In this document: positions 9,815 to 19,625 of the stretch, one piece after another
Layout: each line of letters opens with the position of its first letter
How positions within the stretch are numbered: the first letter of the stretch is position 1
DNA from: Pantoea sp. IMH
GTDB lineage: Bacteria; Pseudomonadota; Gammaproteobacteria; Enterobacterales; Enterobacteriaceae
DNA: 64,000 bases
Direction: 5' to 3'
NCBI RefSeq assembly: GCF_000599885.1
Contig: NZ_JFGT01000005.1
Span: 372,001 to 436,000, forward strand
Notes under the pieces: model-generated
What the model saw: only the letters and a program-made list of their open reading frames with translations
Told to the model about the DNA's origin: nothing
Database searches by the model: none
Program-made: the position numbers and the translations under genes

Positions 9815-10822
9815 TTAAAGCGCGTTGTGCGCTTCCATCGCCAGAGCAAAGGAGCGCAGGCGCGCCGCTGTATCAAAGATCTGGCCATTTACCATGATTT
9901 CATCCGCCTGTGTTTCCCTGATCAACGTCGCAAGTCCGCTGCGGACCATCTCTTTATCGCCAACGACAGACATGCTCAGCGCCTGCTGTACGCCATACTG
10001 TTCGGATGGCGACCACAGATTATCCATATTCTCAACAGGTGCTGGCAGCGGGCCTGGCATGCCGCGACGCAGATTAATAAACTGCTGCTGCATGGAGGTA
10101 AACAGGAAGCGTGCATCGCGCTCGCTGTCAGCCGCTACGACGTTAATGCAGACCATGGCATGAGGTTTCTCCAGACGCGCCGAGGGCTTGAAGTTCTCGC
10201 GGTAGAGATGGAGTGCCTGAAGCAACATATCCGGGGCGAAGTGCGAAGCGAAAGCAAACGGCAGACCGAGCCGGGCGGCCAGCTGGGCGCTGTAGAGGCT
10301 GGAACCGAGCAGCCAGACCGGAATCTTCAGGCCCAGGCCAGGCACCGGCTGTACCGCAGGCCGGTCAGTTTCCGCTGCGTCAAACCAGTGCAGCATCTCT
10401 TCGACATCGGCGGGGAAATTATCAATATGCCCGCCCATATGGCGGCGCAGTGCCATCATCGTCCGTTGATCGGAACCAGGCGCACGGCCCAGGCCCAGAT
10501 CAATGCGGCCGGGATAGAGGGATTCCAGCGTGCCGAACTGCTCGGCAATCACCAGCGGCGCGTGGTTAGGCAGCATCACACCACCGGCGCCCAGACGCAG
10601 CGTCTGGGTATTCGCGGCAAGATAACCGATCAAAACCGAGGTGGCGGCGCTGGCAATCCCGGTCATATTATGATGTTCAGCCAGCCAGTAACGGTTATAA
10701 CCCAGCTTTTCAGACTGCTGCGCCAGTGCCAGTGAGGCGTGAAAAGCGTCGCGCGCGGTGGCGTTCTGCGGGATGGGGGCCAGATCGAGAACCGACAGTG
10801 GTACCAATTTTTTATCAGACAT
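9815..10822 (-). CDS. yhbW: Luciferase-like flavin monooxygenase YhbW
   Basis: This is a 335-residue member of the bacterial luciferase-like (LLM class) flavin-dependent oxidoreductases. It has a TIM-barrel pattern and the characteristic YWLAEHHNM and [14 protein letters not shown] stretches. It matches E. coli YhbW in length and position next to the ubiUV genes. The physiological substrate is not established. It is convergent with the MFS gene, with a 57-base gap. The ATG at 10822 is supported by alignment of [17 protein letters not shown]. Confidence 0.92.
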   Translation of the reverse strand: MSDKKLVPLSVLDLAPIPQNATARDAFHASLALAQQSEKLGYNRYWLAEHHNMTGIASAATSVLIGYLAANTQTLRLGAGGVMLPNHAPLVIAEQFGTLESLYPGRIDLGLGRAPGSDQRTMMALRRHMGGHIDNFPADVEEMLHWFDAAETDRPAVQPVPGLGLKIPVWLLGSSLYSAQLAARLGLPFAFASHFAPDMLLQALHLYRENFKPSARLEKPHAMVCINVVAADSERDARFLFTSMQQQFINLRRGMPGPLPAPVENMDNLWSPSEQYGVQQALSMSVVGDKEMVRSGLATLIRETQADEIMVNGQIFDTAARLRSFALAMEAHNAL

Positions 10823-11220
10823 ACTCGCTCACTTATTTGAAGGGCGGAAGCTAACGTTCACTTACAGACGTGCAGATGCAGCAGAACCCGTCTGCAAGCA
10901 AACCATTAAGGTTAGCGCACCAATACCCACAGACTAAAGGATCTTGCGCCAGAGTAATTGGCAGTTTGCAGCACTTTTCATGCGGGAAGGCCCGGCATGC
11001 GTACCTTTACTGACAAATGCAGAAGGCAGAGAGACCAGTATTGCGCATCATTATGAAGAGTCAAACGGGGATGGTTTTGACAAATGCGCCCTGAGCATGG
11101 GTCTGAGGTAAGAATATCACGTCATCAACCGCGTACGCCGTTGAACACCCCGTCCGTACCGTCCCTGGCATGGGGTTATCTCTCCGCATACAGGTGAGAA
11201 AATATAACGGACGCCGCGTG
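10823..11220. other. Intergenic, no gene seen
   Basis: Nearly 400 bases separate yhbW and ubiV. I found no convincing ORF, RNA gene or strong terminator. The yhbW promoter must lie at its left end. The octamer-plus sequence TGACAAATGC occurs twice (near 11008 and 11079), without an obvious role. Confidence 0.4.
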
Positions 11221-12099
11221 TTAGCTGACCAGCTCCAGTCCGGCGACCTGACGCCAGTAGCCGTTGCAGTGCTGCTGTGAGCTCACGGATAATGGATGTT
11301 TACCGGCTTCGTTGGCGCGAAAGCGGCCAATCATCGCCAGCGTTTCCTGACTGTCTGGCGACAGCCGGACGATATCCACCAGTCCCTGCATTGAGATCAG
11401 ATCGTTGCCAAGGTTATAGCAGTAGCCGCTCATTGTCTGAATGCCGTTCAGCACGAATACCTGCTGATCTTCCTGCGACCGCAGCACACGGCCCTGCGGC
11501 CAGTTAATACAGCAGGTCTGGCAGTCATCCTTACCCCGGTTTTCAGCTCTGGCCGTAAAGCAACGGGCGGACCAGGCAAGCGGCAGATGGCCATAGCCCA
11601 GCACTTCAACCTCGAACTGATGGCGAATGCCCAATGTTTCACACTGCGTCAGCAGGTTTTTCAGCCAGTCACGCGACAGCTCAACAGGCATGCACCAGCG
11701 CACCATACCCATTTTCAGCAGCAGGCGCAGCGTGACGGCGTTGTAACAGTTAAGCGCGTGGCCCGCCACAAAGGGCAGGCCAGCTTCCGCCGCCATATTT
11801 ACCGTGCCCATATCGTTCGCTTCGATCAGAAACTCACCGTTATCGACGTAGCGTTTCAGTTCAACCAGTTCGGAGCCGGATTGCACCAGCGCCAGCGTAG
11901 TGAGCACCACCTGCTTACCGGATGCCGCCAGCGTTTTCGCCATCGCCAGCCAGTCTGCAACTTTCGTTGCGCGACGTTTGCTGCAGACGGCTTCGCCCAG
12001 ATAGACGATCTCCGCGTCGCTTTCTGCTGCCGCCTGATAAAATTCCTGTAACGTTTCTTTTGGCCAGTACCATAATACCGGGCCGACTGCATATTTCAT
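11221..12099 (-). CDS. ubiV: O2-independent ubiquinone biosynthesis protein UbiV
   Basis: UbiV forms a heterodimer with UbiU that hydroxylates the ubiquinone ring without oxygen, using prephenate as donor in E. coli. It is a U32-peptidase-like protein carrying a 4Fe-4S cluster. The visible Cys set includes AVCSKRR near residue 39 and the CFTARAENRGKDDCQTCC segment. I chose the internal ATG at 12099 (292 residues, MKYAVGPVLWYWP), with AGGA seven bases upstream. The longer frame to 12117 would overlap ubiU. The gap to ubiU is eight bases, so they form an operon. Confidence 0.95.
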   Translation of the reverse strand: MKYAVGPVLWYWPKETLQEFYQAAAESDAEIVYLGEAVCSKRRATKVADWLAMAKTLAASGKQVVLTTLALVQSGSELVELKRYVDNGEFLIEANDMGTVNMAAEAGLPFVAGHALNCYNAVTLRLLLKMGMVRWCMPVELSRDWLKNLLTQCETLGIRHQFEVEVLGYGHLPLAWSARCFTARAENRGKDDCQTCCINWPQGRVLRSQEDQQVFVLNGIQTMSGYCYNLGNDLISMQGLVDIVRLSPDSQETLAMIGRFRANEAGKHPLSVSSQQHCNGYWRQVAGLELVS

Positions 12100-12107
12100 G
12101 GGATATC

Positions 12108-13103
12108 CTACTGCCATTGACGATGATACGCGCCCAGAGTGGTTTGCGTGCCCTCACTTAATGCACTGAGCGCGGTCATCCAGTTTTGCTGGACGGCAAA
12201 AAGCTCAGGATCCGCTTTACAGCGATCGATAGCCTGACGCCAGATGCGGGCAACCTGCTCAACATAAGCCGGGCTGCGCTGACGCCCCTCAATTTTTACC
12301 GAGGCGATATTGGCACCCAGTAGTTCGGGTAACAGCGCGAGCGTGTTCAGGCTGGTCGGCTCCTCCAGCGCATGATAGCGGCCGGCATCCACCTTATAGC
12401 GGCCCTTACAGAGCGTCGGATAGCCGGCGTTCTCATTGGCCTCGTAGCGGTCAATCAGCACCTCATTCAACCTCGACTCCAGCCCCTGTGGGGTTTGTTG
12501 CCAGCGGACGTAACGGGCAGGCGAGCAGGCACCCACCGTATTGGGAGACTCACCGGTCAGGTAAGAAGAGAGATAACAGCGTCCTTCAGCCATAATGCAC
12601 AGGCTGCCGAAGGCAAAGACCTCCAGCGGTACGGTGGTGGTGCGGGAGAGCTGGCGCACCTGATGCATCGACAGCACGCGAGGCAATACCACGCGGGACA
12701 CGTCAAAGTAACGCTGGTAAAAATTAACGGCTTCCGCATTGGTCGCGGAGGCCTGGACAGAGACGTGTCGTTCAATGTGGGGATAACGCTCTGTGGCGTA
12801 TTCCAGCATGGCGATATCGGCCAGTATCAGCGCGTCCGCGCCAGCATTGGCAGCTAAGTCGATCGCTCTCTGCCAGCGCTCGTAGCCATCCGGATGAGCA
12901 AAAGTATTGATCGCAACATGCAGTTTACGTCTATGCTGATGCACGTAACGGGCCGCCTCCTGGAGACGTTTTTCGGTGAAATTCAGGCCCGCAAAATGAC
13001 GGGCGTTGGTGTCATCTTTCAGACCGATATAGACGGCGTCGGCGCCATTTTCAATCGCCGCCTTCAGCGCAGGCAGATTACCGGCGGGGCAAAGCAGTTC
13101 CAT
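12108..13103 (-). CDS. ubiU: O2-independent ubiquinone biosynthesis protein UbiU
   Basis: UbiU is the partner of UbiV in anaerobic ubiquinone hydroxylation. It is a U32-family protein of 331 residues. The four expected cluster cysteines are visible in LCIMAEGRC, GACSPARY and TLCKGRY. The N-terminus MELLCPAGNLPALKAAI is typical. It is the first gene of the ubiU-ubiV pair and is divergent from ubiT over about 200 bases. That gap should hold the oxygen-responsive control known for these genes. I saw only TTGAT half-sites there, no full FNR box. Confidence 0.95.
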   Translation of the reverse strand: MELLCPAGNLPALKAAIENGADAVYIGLKDDTNARHFAGLNFTEKRLQEAARYVHQHRRKLHVAINTFAHPDGYERWQRAIDLAANAGADALILADIAMLEYATERYPHIERHVSVQASATNAEAVNFYQRYFDVSRVVLPRVLSMHQVRQLSRTTTVPLEVFAFGSLCIMAEGRCYLSSYLTGESPNTVGACSPARYVRWQQTPQGLESRLNEVLIDRYEANENAGYPTLCKGRYKVDAGRYHALEEPTSLNTLALLPELLGANIASVKIEGRQRSPAYVEQVARIWRQAIDRCKADPELFAVQQNWMTALSALSEGTQTTLGAYHRQWQ

Positions 13104-13305
13104 AAACGCATTCCTGGAAACATAAGAACCGTTAAGTCTAGACAGCCTGGCGAGGACAATTTTTGATTTAAGGCAGCTAATGGCGTATTGATGAGAAACG
13201 GATTCGGGGTCATCACGCCATAAGTTGCACGTTTTGTTGATCCAGCCGCCAGATGGGATTTGTCAGTGTGGCAAAATAGCTGAAATTTATTCGTAAGGAG
13301 TGAAA

Positions 13306-13830
13306 ATGGTGTTAAACCAGTTACGTGCGCAACTTGTCCGCAAAGGACCGCAATATTTGCGCTTTCCGCTACGATTTGCCCCCTTTGTGCTGAAAAAAAA
13401 GCTTCTTCAGCAGCTGCTGGGCTGGCAATTTCATCATGCTCTTGCCGAAGGTGAGTTAGACTTTCTTGAAGGGCGCTGGCTGGGCATTGAAATCCGCGAT
13501 TTGGGGCTGCGCTGGACGACAACGCTTGAGCAGGGCGTGCTGCGCGTGGAAGAGCGGGATGAGGCGGACGTCTGGTTTCGCGGAGACGCAAACGATCTGG
13601 TGCTCGTGGCCGCCCGCAAACAGGACCCGGATACGCTCTTCTTCCAGCGACGTCTGGTGATTGAAGGAGATACTGAACTGGGGCTGGAGGTGAAAAACCT
13701 GATGGATGCCATTGAACCTGAACACATGCCGGCACCGTTGCGCTTTGGGATAATGCAACTGGCTGAGCTGGTAGAGAGAGGACTGACTGAGGACGCGACC
13801 CCCGCGGATCGCGCAGGTGCATCATGTTAA
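13306..13830 (+). CDS. ubiT: Anaerobic ubiquinone accessory lipid carrier UbiT
   Basis: UbiT is an SCP2-domain protein thought to bind ubiquinone precursors, acting with UbiU and UbiV under anaerobiosis in place of UbiJ. The SCP2 core runs from about residue 45 to 140 and includes RKQDPDTLFFQRRLVIEGDTELGLEVKNLMDAI. I start at the ATG at 13306, five bases after AAGGAG. The in-frame GTG at 13300 overlaps that motif itself. The C-terminus overlaps yhbS by seven bases. Confidence 0.94.
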   Translation: MVLNQLRAQLVRKGPQYLRFPLRFAPFVLKKKLLQQLLGWQFHHALAEGELDFLEGRWLGIEIRDLGLRWTTTLEQGVLRVEERDEADVWFRGDANDLVLVAARKQDPDTLFFQRRLVIEGDTELGLEVKNLMDAIEPEHMPAPLRFGIMQLAELVERGLTEDATPADRAGASC

Positions 13831-14313
13831 TTCGTACTGAAATCGGGGTGGATGCGGCCAGCATCGACATGCTGTTACGCCGGAGCTTTGAAACCTCTGC
13901 GGAAGCGGAGCTGGTTCAGCAACTGCGTGAAGACGGGCTGCTGACGCTGGGCGTGGTGGCGACAGATGATGAAGGTCAGGTGCTGGGCTATGCTGCGTTC
14001 AGTCCGGTGACGCTGAACGGTGAAGATCGTCAGTGGGTTGGACTGGCACCGCTGGTGGTCGATGCAAGCGTACGGCGTCAGGGGCTGGGAAAACAGCTGA
14101 TCTATGAGGGGCTGGATACGCTGAATGAGTTCGGTTACGCCGCCGTGGTAGTGATGGGCGATCCTGCATATTACGGTCGCCTTGGCTTTGAGCCAGCTGC
14201 ACGCCACCAGCTGCGTTGCCGCTGGCCGGGCACCGAAGCGGCGTTTCAGGTCTATAAGCTCTCCGATGGGGCTTTTGATCAGATTGAAGGCCAGATCGAG
14301 TACGCCGCCCCCT

Positions 14314-14327
<14 letters not shown>
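13824..14327 (+). CDS. yhbS: GNAT N-acetyltransferase YhbS
   Basis: This 167-residue single-domain GNAT acetyltransferase has the acetyl-CoA loop [11 protein letters not shown] near residue 90 and the C-terminal [13 protein letters not shown] motif. It matches E. coli YhbS in length and location. The substrate is unproven. It overlaps ubiT by seven bases and is probably cotranscribed. Its 3' end overlaps the convergent yhbQ by 14 bases. Confidence 0.93.
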
Positions 14328-15181
<854 letters not shown>

Positions 15182-15289
15182 GGATTGGGGCAGAACATCT
15201 GCCTGACGCGCCAGATACGGATTCAGTGAGTCTGATAGAGAATGCAGGCTGAGCGGGGAGGCGCGAAGCGTGAGCAGGGCAGTGATATA

Positions 15290-15317
15290 AAGAGAACAAA
15301 GCCGGGCGAACCCGGCT
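15290..15317 (-). terminator. yhbO terminator with UUCG-type tetraloop
   Basis: Read on the minus strand, AGCCGGG and CCCGGCT (15311-15317 with 15300-15306) enclose a TTCG tetraloop, followed by the T-rich TTTGTTCTCTTT. It lies ten bases after the yhbO stop. Confidence 0.75.
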
Positions 15318-15326
15318 CAGTGAGGC

Positions 15327-15845
15327 TTATGCCGTTTCCAGAATACGTAATGATTCCCGGTTAAACGCGGGAAGATCGTCAGGCGTGCGGCTGGTCACCA
15401 GTTTGTCGTTATCAACCACGACTTCTTTATCATAAAAATCCGCGCCGGCATTTTTCAGATCGATGGCGATGGCCTTAACCGACGTCATCTTACGCCCGCG
15501 AACGGCGTTAGCGCTGATCAGCAACTGAGGGCCGTGGCAGATGGCAAACACAGGCCGGCCCAGCGCGACAAACTCCTTGGTGAAGTTAACAAAGCGATCG
15601 TCACCGCGCAGGCTGTCCGGCGAATGGCCGCCCGGCAGCAGCAGGGCATCAAACTCATCCGCCCTGACGTGATCAATATCTTTATCAATCTTGACCGTCG
15701 CCTTCCCCTGTTTGCCGGTAACGGTAACGCCAGCTTTTTTATCAATGGTGACAACCTGATGGCCCGCTTTGGTAAAGGCATCGGCAGGAGAGGTAAATTC
15801 TGAATCTTCAAATTCGTCCGTAATCAGAACCGCAATCTTCTTCAT
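15327..15845 (-). CDS. yhbO: DJ-1/PfpI family protein YhbO
   Basis: YhbO is a PfpI/DJ-1 superfamily stress protein, reported as a deglycase or protease-like enzyme that protects against reactive carbonyl and oxidative stress. The nucleophile elbow AICHGPQLLISA holds the catalytic Cys near residue 104, followed by His. I chose the start MKKIAVLITDEFEDSEF at 15845 (172 residues), preceded by GGAGG. The open frame continues upstream to 15908 without family similarity. Confidence 0.93.
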   Translation of the reverse strand: MKKIAVLITDEFEDSEFTSPADAFTKAGHQVVTIDKKAGVTVTGKQGKATVKIDKDIDHVRADEFDALLLPGGHSPDSLRGDDRFVNFTKEFVALGRPVFAICHGPQLLISANAVRGRKMTSVKAIAIDLKNAGADFYDKEVVVDNDKLVTSRTPDDLPAFNRESLRILETA

Positions 15846-16003
15846 TTTTCCTCCGGTTAAAATGTTGTGCAGTATCGCTAAGTGTGGTTGGTCATTCTGA
15901 AAAATCAAGCCAGGAAGGATATTCAGACTGCAGATTGCGGAAACGCCTAATCCTTTCTCTGCTTTGGCGGAAGCAGCTAAACTGATTGAAAAGGAGAGAA
16001 ATT

Positions 16004-16639
16004 ATGAGCCGGGTTCTGATAACGGGCGCTACCGGTCTGGTGGGGCGCCATCTGCTGCGAAAACTGATCGATGAGCCGAAAGTCAGCGAAATTATTGCGC
16101 CGACGCGACGCAGGCTGCCGGAAATGAAAAAAGTCATCAACCTTGTCGAAGCCGATCTGACGGACTCACTTGGCCCGCTGAAAACGCCGGTTGATATGGT
16201 CTTCTGCTGTCTGGGAAGTACGCGCCGTGAAGCGGGCACGAAGGAGGCTTTTATTCATGTGGACTATACGCTGGTCGTGGATACGGCGATAACGGGTCAG
16301 CGGCTGGGCGCGAAACATCTGCTGGTGGTCAGCGCCCACGGCGCTAACAGGCGTTCGCCCTTTTTCTATAACCGGGTCAAAGGCGAGATGGAAAATGCGC
16401 TGATGCAGGAGCATTGGCCGCGCCTGACGCTGGTCAGGCCCTCGCTGCTGCTGGGCGATCGCGAAAGCAAGCGCAGCGGGGAATCCTTTATGGCCCCGAT
16501 CTTTAAGATCCTGCCGGGCAACTGGCGTGCCGTGCAGGCCGCTGATGTAGCGGCAGTCATGATGCGGGAAGCCTTTTCACCCGGTGGGCAGAGCCTGAAA
16601 ATCATCGAATCGGGCGATATCCCGCAGGAAAACGCATGA
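16004..16639 (+). CDS. yraR: NAD(P)-binding Rossmann protein, YraR-like
   Basis: This atypical short-chain dehydrogenase-like protein of 211 residues has the nucleotide-binding motif [13 protein letters not shown] at its N-terminus and the [22 protein letters not shown] segment holding a YxxxK-like pair. It aligns along its length with E. coli YraR. The function is not established. It has a good AAGGAG ribosome-binding site before the ATG at 16004. It is divergent from yhbO. Confidence 0.88.
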   Translation: MSRVLITGATGLVGRHLLRKLIDEPKVSEIIAPTRRRLPEMKKVINLVEADLTDSLGPLKTPVDMVFCCLGSTRREAGTKEAFIHVDYTLVVDTAITGQRLGAKHLLVVSAHGANRRSPFFYNRVKGEMENALMQEHWPRLTLVRPSLLLGDRESKRSGESFMAPIFKILPGNWRAVQAADVAAVMMREAFSPGGQSLKIIESGDIPQENA

Positions 16640-16667
16640 CTAACCGGTTACCGGGAACATTTGCTCC

Positions 16668-17135
16668 CTATTTTCGCAGATAATGGATCACCTGATTGCT
16701 GCTGCCACGCCAGAGCAGCGCAGGATCTTTCAGTGCCTGAATAAATTTGCCGTCAATGAGCACGTCTAACAGCTCCGTCACTTGCCGCTGGGCTGAGGTG
16801 AGCTCAGCCAGCCGGTAGCCCGTCCACATCCAGATATCCTTTTCCGGGCATGTCCGGCGGACGCGCTTCACCAGCCTGAGAATGTCCGCCACATTGGCTG
16901 GGTGAAGAGGATCGCCGCCCGTCAGCGACAGCCCCTGGCGCGGAATACGGCTGTCGGTGAGATCGGCGATCAGCTGCTCCTCATGCTCGATTGTGAACGG
17001 CGTACCGGAATTGAGCCGCCAGGTACTTTTGTTGTAGCAGCCTTCGCACTGATGCTCACAGCCCGCCACAAACAGCGTACAGCGGGTACCCGGCCCGTTG
17101 ACAATATCGACCGGGTAGTATTGATGAATATTCAT
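16668..17135 (-). CDS. nrdG: Anaerobic RNR activating enzyme NrdG
   Basis: NrdG is the radical-SAM activase that generates the glycyl radical on NrdD. The CxxxCxxC cluster motif is CEHQCEGC, near residues 26-33, followed by NKSTW. The SAM-binding GGDPLHP motif is present. I start at MNIHQYYPVDIVNGPG (17135, 155 residues). This overlaps the nrdD stop by four bases (ATGA), showing translational coupling. The track upstream of this ATG is nrdD sequence in another frame. Confidence 0.96.
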   Translation of the reverse strand: MNIHQYYPVDIVNGPGTRCTLFVAGCEHQCEGCYNKSTWRLNSGTPFTIEHEEQLIADLTDSRIPRQGLSLTGGDPLHPANVADILRLVKRVRRTCPEKDIWMWTGYRLAELTSAQRQVTELLDVLIDGKFIQALKDPALLWRGSSNQVIHYLRK

Positions 17136-19270
17136 CCCAGCTGGCCCGTTGCCATGTGTTTGACGCGGCGCTTCACTTCTTCCTGCTTGCCTGCGTTGAA
17201 AGGGCGCGCATCCGGGCTGCCCAGATAGCCGCAAACCCGCCGGGTTACCGATACGCGGGCAGCGTCATGGTTGCCGCATTTCGGGCAGGTAAAGCCTTTG
17301 CTGGTGCATTCAAACTCACCGCTGAAGCCGCACTCGTAGCATTCGTCGATAGGCGTATTGGTGCCGTAGTAGGGAATGCGGCTGTAGCTGTAGTCCCAGA
17401 CATCCTCCAGCGCCTTCAGGTTGTGCTGGATATTGGGGTATTCGCCGTAGCAAATAAAACCGCCACTGGCGATCGGCGGATAGGCCGCCTCAAAGTCGAT
17501 TTTATCGTAGGGATTTACCTTCTTCTCCACGTCCAGGTGGAAGCTGTTGGTGTAGTAGCCTTTATCGGTAACCCCAGGCACCACGCCAAACTCGGCGGCG
17601 TCCAGACGGCAGAAACGGTCGCAAAGATTTTCGCTTGGCGTACTGTAAAGGCTGAAACCGTAGCCGGTCTCCTCTTTCCAGCTGTCGACGGCCTCGCGCA
17701 GGCGGCTGACGATAGCCACGGCTTTTTCACGCAGCGCGGCATCATCATAAAGATGCGTCTGGCTGCCATAGAGTGCGTTAATGGTTTCATGCAGGCCGAT
17801 ATAACCCAGCGAAATGGAAGCGCGCCCGTTTTTGAAAATCTCCGCCACGTTATCATCGGCATTAAGGCGAACGCCGCAGGCACCTTCCATATAAAGTATT
17901 GGCGCGACGCGGGCTTTAACGTTCTCCAGCCGCGCGATACGGGTCATCAGCGCCTTTTTCGCCAGCAGCAGACGGCGATCCAGCAGCGCCCAGAAAGCGG
18001 CCTCATCGCCTGCTGTTTCCAGCGCAATTCTTGGCAGGTTCAGGCTGATGACGCCAATATTGTTGCGACCTTCATGCACCAGCTCGCCATTTTCTTCCCA
18101 GGCATTGAGAAAGCTCCGGCAGCCCATCGGCGTTTTAAACGAGCCGGTGACTTTCACCACCTGTTCATAGTTAAGGATGTCGGGATACATGCGCTTGCTG
18201 GCGCACTCCAGCGCCAGCTGCTTAATGTCATAATTCGGATCGGACGGTGCACGGTTGAGACCCGCTTTAATGGCGAACACCAGCTTGGGGAAGACCGCCG
18301 TTTTATGATTTTTGCCTAAGCCGGCGATGCGGTTGCGCAGGATGGATTGCTGAACCAGCCGCGCCGCCCAGCAGGTACCAAGACCAAAGCCGAAAGTCAC
18401 AAACGGCGTCTGGCCGTTAGCGGTATGGAGCGTGTTCACTTCATATTCAAGCGACTGGAAGGCGTCGTAACACTCTTTCTCCGTGCGGGTATGAGCATAG
18501 GCGTCGGGATCGGGGATCTGCCACTCTTCGGCAATGACGCGATGCTTCTGCAAGCTGGCCTCAACGAAAGGCGCCAGCACTTCATCAATACGATTGATGG
18601 TGGTGCCGCCGTAGATGTGGCTGGCTACCTGCGCAATAATCTGCGCGGTGACGGCGGTGGCCGTGGAGATCGATTTTGGCGGTTCGATCTCCGCATTGCC
18701 CATTTTAAATCCGTGGGTCAGCATGCCTTTCAGGTCGATCAGCATACAGTTGAACATCGGAAAGAAAGGGGAATAGTCGAGATCGTGATAGTGGATCTCA
18801 CCCCGCTCGTGCGCCTGCACCACGTCGCGCGGAAGGATATGCTGCGTGGCGTAATGTTTCGCCACGATCCCCGCCAGCAGGTCGCGCTGGGTAGGGATCA
18901 CTTTACTGTCCTTATTGGCGTTTTCATTCAGTAATGCCGGGTTACTCTGCTCGACCAGACCGCGAATCGCCTTATTCAGATTGCCACGCAGTTCGCGGGC
19001 AATATCTCTGTCGTGACGGTATTCAATATAGGTACGGGCCAGTTCGGGATAAGGGCCTGCCATCAGGTGATTTTCAACCGCTTTCTGAATATCACTGATA
19101 TCCACGCTTTCCTGCGGCTGAAGCTGCTGACAAATCTCACGGGTAACGCGACTGCAGTATGGGCCATCATCAATGCCCGCTGCCCGCGCCGCGCCGCGCA
19201 CGGCGTCGTGAATGCGTGCTTCATCAAAAGCGACCTTGCAGCCATCCCGTTTTATTACCCTGGAAACCAT
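17132..19270 (-). CDS. nrdD: Anaerobic ribonucleoside-triphosphate reductase
   Basis: This class III ribonucleotide reductase makes dNTPs without oxygen using a glycyl radical. The N-terminal ATP-cone (about residues 1-95: RVIKRDGCKVAFDEARIHDAV) gives allosteric control. The C-terminal zinc site uses CYECGFSGEF and CPKCGNH. The glycyl radical loop is RRVCGYLGSPDA, near residue 680. The length of 712 is standard. Two NrdR boxes lie upstream. It forms an operon with nrdG. Confidence 0.97.
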   Translation of the reverse strand: MVSRVIKRDGCKVAFDEARIHDAVRGAARAAGIDDGPYCSRVTREICQQLQPQESVDISDIQKAVENHLMAGPYPELARTYIEYRHDRDIARELRGNLNKAIRGLVEQSNPALLNENANKDSKVIPTQRDLLAGIVAKHYATQHILPRDVVQAHERGEIHYHDLDYSPFFPMFNCMLIDLKGMLTHGFKMGNAEIEPPKSISTATAVTAQIIAQVASHIYGGTTINRIDEVLAPFVEASLQKHRVIAEEWQIPDPDAYAHTRTEKECYDAFQSLEYEVNTLHTANGQTPFVTFGFGLGTCWAARLVQQSILRNRIAGLGKNHKTAVFPKLVFAIKAGLNRAPSDPNYDIKQLALECASKRMYPDILNYEQVVKVTGSFKTPMGCRSFLNAWEENGELVHEGRNNIGVISLNLPRIALETAGDEAAFWALLDRRLLLAKKALMTRIARLENVKARVAPILYMEGACGVRLNADDNVAEIFKNGRASISLGYIGLHETINALYGSQTHLYDDAALREKAVAIVSRLREAVDSWKEETGYGFSLYSTPSENLCDRFCRLDAAEFGVVPGVTDKGYYTNSFHLDVEKKVNPYDKIDFEAAYPPIASGGFICYGEYPNIQHNLKALEDVWDYSYSRIPYYGTNTPIDECYECGFSGEFECTSKGFTCPKCGNHDAARVSVTRRVCGYLGSPDARPFNAGKQEEVKRRVKHMATGQLG

Positions 19271-19289
19271 GACCTTCCCTCGCGCTAAG

Positions 19290-19337
19290 TAACTATATGT
19301 AGGTTTTGACAGGCATAGTAAACGCTATATATAGTGT
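19290..19337. promoter_or_regulatory. Pair of NrdR boxes upstream of nrdD
   Basis: CTATATGTAG (19293-19302) and CTATATATAG (19325-19334) are near-palindromes matching the core of the NrdR box. Their starts are 32 bp apart, about three helical turns, the arrangement described for NrdR-controlled nrd promoters. They lie 20-65 bases before the nrdD start on the minus strand, over the expected promoter. Confidence 0.8.
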
Positions 19338-19625
19338 TTTCGCCTTTTTTAACTGCCACTTTATTGACCTGAAACAAAGATTAAAAAAGGACGCAGCAAA
19401 GTTAATCAGTTGCGTTAGCCTCGATTGTTGGCAAAACGGGAAGAGAAATGAACAGGGGGTACAAAGCGTGAAGCGGGAGGAAATGAGGGATCCTGCCAGC
19501 AAGCATTTTGCCGCTTCCTGAGGTGATGATGCCCGGAGAATAACCGTGCCTTTCCGGAAAATTTGCGCACCGCAAGGCTTAACACGGTTGCATAACAGGT
19601 GGAGGAATTCATATTATTGCCTGTT

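Noticed and set aside
9785-10735. Long plus-strand open frame opposite yhbW
   Set aside because: It is the antisense shadow of yhbW, a well-supported luciferase-like gene on the other strand.
13104-13305. FNR box between ubiU and ubiT
   Set aside because: Only TTGAT half-sites are visible. A full TTGAT-N4-ATCAA match was not found, so no feature was called.
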